Assembly: GCA_021776195.1 (NCBI GenBank)
Contig: JAJFGK010000109.1
Location: 40,450-104,449, forward strand
Direction: 5' to 3'
DNA: 64,000 nt
DNA from: Kiloniellaceae bacterium
GTDB lineage: Bacteria; Pseudomonadota; Alphaproteobacteria; Kiloniellales; Kiloniellaceae
Shown: piece by piece, positions 35,685 through 42,699 of the stretch
Layout: every line of letters begins with the position of its first letter
How positions within the stretch are numbered: the first letter of the stretch is position 1
The notes under the pieces: generated by a model
The model's database searches: none
What the model saw: only the letters and a program-made list of their open reading frames with translations
What the model was told of the DNA's origin: nothing
Position numbers and translations under genes: made by a program

Positions 35685-36067
35685 ACGGTCTGCGCGTTGA
35701 TCAAGCGGATCAAGACGAAAGTCACGGCGAGAGACGAGATCCAGCCGCCGGCGACGACCAGCTTGCGGCGGCGAATTCCCCGCCGGTTCAGTAGCTTGTC
35801 GCCGAGCTGGGTGAAGGCCGCAAAGGCCCACTGGGCGATGACAAAGGCGGCGACTTGCGCATCGCCGGCGTAATAGGCGCCGTCGGCGCCGATGGCGGGC
35901 GGCGTCAGGTGCCACCAACAAAAATAGGCCAGCAGAAACCCGACCAGGGACCAGACGAAGCAAAAGCGCTGGTTGTCGACAAAGGCCAGGGGCAGGAAAT
36001 AGAACAGCAGGGCCGCCAGCAAGAAGGCGATCAGGAGAAGTCCAAACAAGCTGGTCGTCGGTGCCAT
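35681..36067 (-). CDS. Small polytopic membrane protein of unknown function
   Basis: 128 residues with about four hydrophobic segments: FGLLLIAFLLAALLFYFLPL, FVWSLVGFLLAYFCWW, VAAFVIAQWAFAAFT, and VVAGGWISSLAVTFVLIRLI, with a basic loop LNRRGIRRRKL before the last. No motif I can assign. The ATG at 36067 is preferred over a longer frame because the extension is polar and lacks a ribosome site. Its stop overlaps that of the convergent HugZ-like gene; it is divergent from pckA. Confidence 0.75.
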   Translation of the reverse strand: MAPTTSLFGLLLIAFLLAALLFYFLPLAFVDNQRFCFVWSLVGFLLAYFCWWHLTPPAIGADGAYYAGDAQVAAFVIAQWAFAAFTQLGDKLLNRRGIRRRKLVVAGGWISSLAVTFVLIRLINAQTV

Positions 36068-36399
36068 CGAGATTCGTCCTTTGCCGGGACGGTTGCGCCG
36101 CGCTGGGACGGTCGCGACTCCGTTCACGAATACTAAGGTGATGCGGGCTGGCCGGGCGCGATGTGCAGCACCTCACACTCGGCCAAGGGGCCGGCGGGTG
36201 CCTCCTGCGCCCGGTTCGGCGCGGAATGACACCCTGTCCGGTCACGATTCCGGTGGTCACCGGGGCCCGGATCGGGTATGGGACGGCAAACCGGGCGGGT
36301 TCGCTCTCGGGGCGTCCGGTGTAGAATGCGGCCTGTGCCGGCCAGGACCTGGCGAAGAAGCTGCGCGGACCGGAATAGACACCACAGGGGAGACGAGGT
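36068..36399. other. Divergent intergenic region upstream of pckA
   Basis: 332 bases. A GGGGAG ribosome site lies just before the pckA GTG. No gene, repeat or clear operator was recognised; the large open frame on the minus strand here is the antisense of pckA. Confidence 0.5.
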
Positions 36400-38010
36400 G
36401 TGACTGACAGCGGGCCGGTTGTAAGCCGGCATGGATTGGGCGATTTGGGTCTCGAAGACGCCCGCGAGGTCTTGTGGAACTCGAGCGCGCCGGCGCTCTA
36501 CGAGCAGACCATTCGGCGCGGCGAGGGCGCCTTGGGGCCGGGCGGCTCCCTGGTGGTTCTGACCGGGGCCTACACGGGTCGCTCGCCGAACGACAAGTTC
36601 ATCGTCGAGGAGCCCGCCACCGCCGGCGACATCTGGTGGGGCAAGGTCAACGCGGCGATGGAGCCGGCCCACTTCGAGCGGCTGTTGGACAAGCTGCGGG
36701 CCCACTTCAAGGGCCGCGACTGTTTCGTACAGGATCTGCACGCCGGCGCCGACCCGACCTACCGGCTGGCCGTCCGCGTCGTCACCGAGAGCCCCTGGCA
36801 CGCGCTCTTTGCCGACAACATGTTCATCAAGCCGTCGGTCGCCGAGCTGGCGGATTTCGCGCCCGGCTTTACGGTCCTCCATGCGCCTTCCTGCCACGCC
36901 GATCCCGCCACCGACGGGACCACCTCCGAGGCCTTCATTGTCGTCAACTTCGCCCGTCGGATGGTCATCATCGGGGGCTCGATCTATGCCGGCGAGATCA
37001 AGAAGTCGATCTTCTCGGTGTTGAACTACCTGCTGCCGGCGCGCGACGTTTTGCCGATGCACTGTTCGGCCAACATCGGCCAGGCCGGCGATACCGCGAT
37101 CTTTTTCGGTCTGTCGGGCACCGGCAAGACGACGCTCTCGGCCGATGGCACCCGCAGTCTGATCGGCGACGACGAGCACGGCTGGTCGAGCCAGGGCGTG
37201 TTCAACTTCGAGGGCGGCTGTTACGCCAAGGTGATCCGGCTGTCCGAGCAGGCCGAGCCCGAGATCTTCGCCACCACAAGGCGCTTCGGCACGGTCCTGG
37301 AGAACGTCGTCATGGATCCGGTCAGCCGCGCGCTGGACCTCGACGACGCCCGCTACACCGAGAACACCCGGGCCAGCTATCCCTTGGATTTCATTCCCAA
37401 TGTGCGTGAAAGCGGCATGGGCGGCCTGCCCGAGAACATCGTCATGCTGACCGCCGATGCCTTCGGGGTGCTGCCGCCAATTTCCAAGCTGACCCCGGAG
37501 CAGGCCATGTACCAGTTCCTGTCGGGCTACACCGCCAAGGTGGCCGGCACGGAAAAGGGCATGGGCAGCGAACCCTCGGCGACCTTCTCGACCTGCTTCG
37601 GCGCGCCCTTCATGCCGCGCCATCCCGCGGTCTACGCCAAGATGCTGGGCGAAAAGATGGCCAAGACCGGGGCCAACTGCTGGCTTGTGAACACCGGCTG
37701 GACCGGCGGTGCCTTTGGCGTCGGCGAGCGTATGAAAATCGCCTACACCCGCGCCATGGTGCGCGCCGCGGTGGAGGGCCACCTGAGCGGCGTCGGCACC
37801 CAGCGCCACCCGGATTTCGGGCTCTTCATCCCCGATGCCTGCCCCGAAGTGCCCAGTGGGGTCCTCAATCCCAAGATGACCTGGTCGGACAAGGGCGCCT
37901 ACGATCGCGCGGCCCGCGACCTGACCCAGCGGTTCGAGGCCAATTTCAAACAGTTCGAATCCTACGTCGGCGACGAGGTCAAGGCGGCCGGCATCTACGC
38001 GGCGGCATGA
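36400..38010 (+). CDS. pckA: Phosphoenolpyruvate carboxykinase (ATP)
   Basis: 536-residue cytosolic enzyme converting oxaloacetate and ATP to PEP, the entry to gluconeogenesis. The P-loop FFGLSGTGKTTLSAD, the metal site HCSANIG, GDDEHGWSSQGVFNFEGGCY and TGAYTGRSPNDKF (substrate site) are all present; length is standard for the ATP form. Start is GTG at 36400 after GGGGAG. In many alphaproteobacteria pckA lies divergently beside chvI; here a few kilobases of other genes separate them. Confidence 0.97.
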   Translation: MTDSGPVVSRHGLGDLGLEDAREVLWNSSAPALYEQTIRRGEGALGPGGSLVVLTGAYTGRSPNDKFIVEEPATAGDIWWGKVNAAMEPAHFERLLDKLRAHFKGRDCFVQDLHAGADPTYRLAVRVVTESPWHALFADNMFIKPSVAELADFAPGFTVLHAPSCHADPATDGTTSEAFIVVNFARRMVIIGGSIYAGEIKKSIFSVLNYLLPARDVLPMHCSANIGQAGDTAIFFGLSGTGKTTLSADGTRSLIGDDEHGWSSQGVFNFEGGCYAKVIRLSEQAEPEIFATTRRFGTVLENVVMDPVSRALDLDDARYTENTRASYPLDFIPNVRESGMGGLPENIVMLTADAFGVLPPISKLTPEQAMYQFLSGYTAKVAGTEKGMGSEPSATFSTCFGAPFMPRHPAVYAKMLGEKMAKTGANCWLVNTGWTGGAFGVGERMKIAYTRAMVRAAVEGHLSGVGTQRHPDFGLFIPDACPEVPSGVLNPKMTWSDKGAYDRAARDLTQRFEANFKQFESYVGDEVKAAGIYAAA

Positions 38011-38017
38011 GGATGGA

Positions 38018-38557
38018 ATGACCGTACGTACGCTTCGATTCGCTTTGCTTGCACTGTTTCTTGCAGCCGGCCCCGACACGTACGCTTGGGCGGACGCCAA
38101 GGAGGACGCCGAAGAGGCCCGGCTGGCGGCCGCGGAGGGCCGGATTGAAGAGGCCCTGGCCCTGCTCGACCAGGCCATCCTCAGCGGCGAGCTGCGCGGC
38201 GAGGACCTGGCGCAGGCGTACAACAACCGTGGCAACATCCACGGCATGATGAAGCAGCCCAAACTGTCGCTGCAGGATCTGAACCAGGCCCTGATGCTCG
38301 ACCCGAACTATGCCAGCGCCTACTACAACCGGGCCATCACCAACCAGGATCTCGGCCGGTTCGAGGCGGCAATCGCCGATTACGACGAGGTCCTGCGCCT
38401 GATTCCCGATTCGGTGACGACGCTGTTCTTTCGCGGCGTCACCCACGAGCGGCTCGGCGACCGCCGGGCGGCGGAGCGGGACTTCCTGCGCGCCCGCGAG
38501 CTGGCGCCCAACGACCCCCTGGTCAACGCCAAGCTGGAAGAGCTTGGGCTGCAGTAG
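38018..38557 (+). CDS. Exported tetratricopeptide-repeat protein
   Basis: 179 residues with a signal peptide (basic start, hydrophobic LLALFLAAGPDTYAWA to about residue 25) and then three to four TPR units, for example LAQAYNNRGNIHGMMKQPKL, YASAYYNRAITNQDLGRFEA and VTTLFFRGVTHERLGDRRAA. Probably periplasmic and a protein-interaction module. It starts 7 bases after pckA with a GAGGATGGA ribosome site, so it may be co-transcribed, although no functional link is known to me. Confidence 0.9.
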   Translation: MTVRTLRFALLALFLAAGPDTYAWADAKEDAEEARLAAAEGRIEEALALLDQAILSGELRGEDLAQAYNNRGNIHGMMKQPKLSLQDLNQALMLDPNYASAYYNRAITNQDLGRFEAAIADYDEVLRLIPDSVTTLFFRGVTHERLGDRRAAERDFLRARELAPNDPLVNAKLEELGLQ

Positions 38558-38640
38558 CCGCGGCGAGCGGCGGTGTTGATTCAGCTGCCGGCGGGCGCCG
38601 CGCCTTGGCCTGAGGCGGCGGTGGGCCCATATTACCGGTC

Positions 38641-39342
38641 ATGCCCCTTCTCCTGATCTTCGGCGTCGGGCTGCTGCTGGCCTTGGTCTTCGGGCCCTCG
38701 CTCTGGGCCCAGTGGACCCTGAAGCGCTATGCCGACGAGCGCCCGGACTTTCCCGGCACCGGCAGCGAGTTGGCGCGCCATCTGTTGGACGAGGCGGGCC
38801 TGGAGGAGGTCACGGTCGAGACGCTGCCGGCGGGAAAGCAGGGCGGCGGCGACCACTACGACCCGGAGGCGCGGGCGGTGCGGCTCTCGCCCGCCTATCA
38901 CGACGGCCGCTCGCTGACCGCGGTGGCGGTGGCGGCCCACGAGGTCGGCCACGCCCTGCAACACGCCGGCGGCTATGGCCCGCTGGCGACCCGCACCCGG
39001 CTGATCCGCCACAGCCGCCTGATCCAGCGCCTCGGCTCGGCGATCATCATGGCCGGGCCCCTCTTGGCGATCGTCGTGCACTCGCCGCTCCTGACCGTGG
39101 TTTGCATCGGCGCCGGCATCTTGACCCTGGCCCTGGAGGTGGTGATCCACCTGGTGACCCTGCCGGTCGAGTTCGACGCCTCTTTCGGCCGCGCCCTGCC
39201 GGTGCTGCGCCAGGGCCGCTATCTGGACGAGGGCGACCTGCCCGGCGCCCGGCGCATCCTGCGCGCCTGCGCGCTGACCTACGTCGCCTCCTCGCTGTCC
39301 TCGCTCCTGAACCTGGCCCGCTGGATCCGCTACCTGCGTTGA
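38641..39342 (+). CDS. Membrane-bound neutral zinc metallopeptidase (YugP-like)
   Basis: 233 residues of the Zn_peptidase_2/YugP type. N-terminal membrane segment (LLLIFGVGLLLALVFGPSLW followed by AQWTLKRYADERP), the zinc-binding HExxH in AVAAHEVGHALQHAGGY at about residue 100, and hydrophobic segments after it (AIIMAGPLLAIVVHSPLL, VVCIGAGILTLALEVVIHL) with RRILRACALTYVASSLSSLL at the end. Substrates of this family are not known. Length is normal. Confidence 0.88.
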   Translation: MPLLLIFGVGLLLALVFGPSLWAQWTLKRYADERPDFPGTGSELARHLLDEAGLEEVTVETLPAGKQGGGDHYDPEARAVRLSPAYHDGRSLTAVAVAAHEVGHALQHAGGYGPLATRTRLIRHSRLIQRLGSAIIMAGPLLAIVVHSPLLTVVCIGAGILTLALEVVIHLVTLPVEFDASFGRALPVLRQGRYLDEGDLPGARRILRACALTYVASSLSSLLNLARWIRYLR

Positions 39343-39653
39343 AGCGGGGCGGTTGGGTGGAGCGAAGAACCGGCGAGCGGATCACCGACCGCAATGTAGG
39401 CGCTGCAGCGTCAAGCTGAAGCCTTCGTGGTTTGCCTGAATCGGTCTTGGTGCATCGGACAGGATTACATGATTGGGAATCGTAGTTCTCCGAAACTAAA
39501 AACCGAGGATCGAACTCTCACGCTTGATTAAAATTCATTCCGATTGCGTCGACCGAACTTGAAGAGAGCGTCAGCGGCCCAGCGCGGGGCGGGCGTGGTC
39601 ACAGCGGCGAGCCCAACCCCTGACGTGTGAAACTAATGGTGTTGCTGGTTGCT
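39343..39653. other. Gene-free stretch at the left edge of the low-GC island
   Basis: 311 bases, noticeably less GC-rich than the flanks from about 39460 on. No gene, RNA or repeat recognised. It separates the zinc peptidase from the convergent protease-like gene and looks like one boundary of an acquired segment. Confidence 0.5.
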
Positions 39654-40781
39654 TCAAGCATCTATCGGCGTCCAGACTTCGCTGTTGGGTGCCCCATGAT
39701 AAAAGTCTGGAAACATGAATTGCCAGGCGGGAATTGCGAGTGAGAGCTTGTTGGCCGAATCGCCAGCAATGTGCATACCCAACAGGACGCCGCCAAATTT
39801 TCCAGTCACTAGGGGCGCGCCGCTATCGCCCTCAAGAGTTTCCGAAGTCAGTTGTGAGATCACTGTCTTCCGGTGGATTACCGAGGAAATCTCCGAGCGT
39901 CCATAGTCCAGGGGTTGGTGTGTTGTTTTGCTGAACTTGGCTCGAATTGCGCGGTGGGGCGTCACTAACCAATAGTTGTCAGGCCAATCGTCGGGATTCC
40001 GCACGAAGTCAGTGATGATCAGATCCCCCAACACGGCGCGCAAGAGGTCAAGATCATCTATGCGTGCCAGCTGAGAGTCGAGGCTGAGCCCTGGTCCATT
40101 GCGCAGTGGGCCACGCACCTTCGTGGTCTTACCGAACGGCTCAACTGCCTGGCCCTGACGAAAGCGCAAAGATGCGTCGCTCGTTACATCCGGTTGCCGC
40201 ATTTTGGACTGCGCAAAAACGTGACGGCAGCTGATCGCGAAGACCTTGTCGCCATGGGCGGACCGCTCAATGGCGCAAGTGACGACCCCACCCGCCGCAT
40301 TCCCGGCTGCGTGGACCTCTATGGGTCGAGGCTGGCCCTGGGGATAGAAGCGGCCGAAGTCTCGCGCGTCATCAACATCGGTAGGCACCGCACAGAGCCT
40401 TCGTTCGCCCGACACGGTGCAATAGGCAAAGAGAGCTGTGGGCAACTGCCGGTTTTGGTCGGACGAGGTCTGCGAGGGCCGCTTTCGACGAACTGTGAAG
40501 ACGATGCAAGGCTGCTTCAGGATTCGTTGCCGGCCAACTCCTTTGGTCCGAATCCTTTTGTAACCGGCTGCGACATCTACTAGGTCTGGATAGGCCCTCA
40601 AGAGCTCGACCGTCCTGGTGTCGACGATCTCTTCGATGAGGGACCACTGCTTCGGTGCGGCGAGGTCCTTCTTGAAGACCTTGAGCGCTTGGGCGAGTGA
40701 ACCAGGGTTGTGGTTTAACCGCTGATGGCGGCAAACACTCATCCAGGACTTTCGTCTTGGCGCTTGTGACATAGTCGACAT
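39654..40781 (-). CDS. Trypsin-like serine protease domain protein
   Basis: 375 residues, probably cytoplasmic as there is no signal peptide. The C-terminal part has a trypsin-like pattern: AISCRHVFA (His site, usually AAHC), SLDSQLARIDD (Asp candidate) and TLEGDSGAPLVTGKFGGVLLG (the GDSG serine site). An N-terminal region of about 110 residues (KQWSLIEEIVDTRTVELLRA, CIVFTVRRKRP) is of unknown function. Codon use and base composition are less GC-rich than in surrounding genes, as for the lipoprotein gene next to it. Both are on the minus strand, 74 bases apart. Its substrate is unknown; whether it is active is uncertain given the atypical His context. Confidence 0.8.
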   Translation of the reverse strand: MSTMSQAPRRKSWMSVCRHQRLNHNPGSLAQALKVFKKDLAAPKQWSLIEEIVDTRTVELLRAYPDLVDVAAGYKRIRTKGVGRQRILKQPCIVFTVRRKRPSQTSSDQNRQLPTALFAYCTVSGERRLCAVPTDVDDARDFGRFYPQGQPRPIEVHAAGNAAGGVVTCAIERSAHGDKVFAISCRHVFAQSKMRQPDVTSDASLRFRQGQAVEPFGKTTKVRGPLRNGPGLSLDSQLARIDDLDLLRAVLGDLIITDFVRNPDDWPDNYWLVTPHRAIRAKFSKTTHQPLDYGRSEISSVIHRKTVISQLTSETLEGDSGAPLVTGKFGGVLLGMHIAGDSANKLSLAIPAWQFMFPDFYHGAPNSEVWTPIDA

Positions 40782-40855
40782 CCCTTCGGGTCTCGTGCGA
40801 CGGGGCGTTACTATTAAGCAGAAACCTTGACGCAGAAACGCCGGCTCTGGCTGCG

Positions 40856-42568
40856 CTAGGTGGGATCAGTCACGACCATTCCCGGGTCCTTGACTTTTTC
40901 ATGGTTGTCGATTTCGATCTTGCTCTTCGGGAAGGGGTCACCACGATCTGCAAGGACCGCAATCTTCCGCTGCAAAGCGTCTGCGGAAACGGAGCTCGTT
41001 TGCATTCCATCGGCGGCCAGTTTGACGTGAACGTGGTCCTTTTGCGCCTTGATCGAGTGAACGGTGAATTTCCCTCCGGCCACTTCGAACGACCTGCCTG
41101 CAACATCCAGCTTCATCACAGCCGAAGCAAAATCAAGGGCTTCCTTGTCCGGGCCCGCCGTTGTGTCGAGCGTGTTTGGTTCCGGGGGCTGGGCGGCAAC
41201 GACTTTGAGCGCGACTGTTTGATCGTGGGGGACAGCATCCTCGAAAAGAATCTTGTATTCCGCTGGTTTCGCCTTGTCGGAAACCACGATCACGAAGTTA
41301 GACCCGTGACCGAGGGGGTTGAATAGCGTCACTCCATCGGCCGGCTGCGGCGAAAGGCTGGCCTTGAAGGGCGCCTTACCGCCACGGGCCGCGATTTGTT
41401 GGTTCTGGCCTGGCTTGAGTACAAACGGGCCGGCAGGCTTCATGGTAAAACCGGTCTCGACTTCTTCGACGCCGCATTTTTTGAGCGTGTCCGTTGGCTT
41501 GGTCTTGGTAGCTGCCTCAACGATCGCCGCCACCGCCGTGCTTTCGGCGCTCAAGGGTCCGAGCGCCCTATTTAGGTTGGCAATGGTCGCATCCAAACCC
41601 TGTTCGAGTAGTTGCAATCGACCGCCCGTTGGAAGGGCAGTTAGGGTTTTGGATTGCGCTTGAAAGCCTTCCTTCGGTATCGCACCGACTTCGGCTCCGG
41701 GCAAAAGGGCCAACGCATCGCCGCCCAGTGGTGCCAGGGTCCGTGCGCTCTGTGCGAGCCCGGCAATGATGGTCGGCAAGGACTGTAGATCGGGGACAGT
41801 CGACTTGATCTGCTTATCGACTGCCGCACCGATGTCATCGACCTTTGCAATCAGAACTTGGCCGGATCGGTTGATGAGCCCGACTAGCTGCACGCCTTGC
41901 TCGTAGTGCTGCCGTGCCTGGTCGAGCGCGCTTTGCGCGGTCGCAATGGACTGGCGAGCAGCTTTTGTCTGGGGTGTTTGCTCGTTGTTGGCGAGGCCCT
42001 CGATTTGGCTCGCGAAATTCGAAGCGTTTTGAATCTCTTCAAACACTGTTCCATAGTTTCCGTGCAACACCTCCAGGTGGGCCGCCAAGTCCTGATCGGC
42101 GTTATAGAGCGGCAGCACTGCTTCGACAGCGCACGTCAAACCGTTGGTTCCAGCAAGATAAACCGAATCGCGGGCCTCACTGGTCAGCCAAGTCCCGATG
42201 CCGAATCCCGCCGCACCGGTCAGCGCCAGGTAGACGAGAACCTCCTTGTCGACGCCGGCCACGGCAGCGCCGAGTGTTGCCGCGCCGAGCGGGATAAGCG
42301 CCGAAGCCAGGGTGTTCTTGAAGATCGCCTGATCGCCGATCGCGGCCTTATAGGCATCTTTGCCCCTATTCGCATAGGAGATGGCGGTATCCAAGGTGAT
42401 AGCTTGGTTTTCTTGCGGCCTTTTCCAGGTAACGTGAGGATTGAACAGGGAACATCCTGCGAGGAGTGCCGAGACCACCAACATGGAGATCGAGTTGCGA
42501 ACACAATTGCTCCACCGCTTTTGAGCAAACATTTGCGACCCCCCATTGTTAGATCTCTTGAATTTCAC
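40856..42568 (-). CDS. Large lipoprotein of unknown function
   Basis: 570 residues. The N-terminus has a lipobox (MLVVSALLAGCSLFNP) with the lipidated Cys at about residue 39. It is followed by a hydrophobic helical stretch (LIPLGAATLGAAVAG ... LALTGAAGFGIGTWL), a long helical region rich in Gln and Ala, and a C-terminal part that looks beta-rich (GPFVLKPGQNQQIAARGGKA, NFVIVVSDKAKPAEYKILFE). The start may be GTG at 42568 (GAGG before it) or ATG at 42532 after GGGGGG. No family recognised. Lower GC than flanking genes and adjacent to the protease gene on the same strand. Confidence 0.8.
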   Translation of the reverse strand: MKFKRSNNGGSQMFAQKRWSNCVRNSISMLVVSALLAGCSLFNPHVTWKRPQENQAITLDTAISYANRGKDAYKAAIGDQAIFKNTLASALIPLGAATLGAAVAGVDKEVLVYLALTGAAGFGIGTWLTSEARDSVYLAGTNGLTCAVEAVLPLYNADQDLAAHLEVLHGNYGTVFEEIQNASNFASQIEGLANNEQTPQTKAARQSIATAQSALDQARQHYEQGVQLVGLINRSGQVLIAKVDDIGAAVDKQIKSTVPDLQSLPTIIAGLAQSARTLAPLGGDALALLPGAEVGAIPKEGFQAQSKTLTALPTGGRLQLLEQGLDATIANLNRALGPLSAESTAVAAIVEAATKTKPTDTLKKCGVEEVETGFTMKPAGPFVLKPGQNQQIAARGGKAPFKASLSPQPADGVTLFNPLGHGSNFVIVVSDKAKPAEYKILFEDAVPHDQTVALKVVAAQPPEPNTLDTTAGPDKEALDFASAVMKLDVAGRSFEVAGGKFTVHSIKAQKDHVHVKLAADGMQTSSVSADALQRKIAVLADRGDPFPKSKIEIDNHEKVKDPGMVVTDPT

Positions 42569-42699
42569 TCACCTCATCTTCTGTCCATTTTGACCAGAAA
42601 TCAACCTTAGGCACTAAGATGCTGACGACGACGGCCGGAAAGTGTCGGGGTACGAGGTCTCAGGATCGCAGACCATGCCGGGCTGCCTGACCCTTGGAC

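Noticed and set aside
36133..38262. Open frame of about 700 codons on the minus strand
   Set aside because: Antisense of pckA, which has all catalytic motifs; the shadow product has no recognisable domain.
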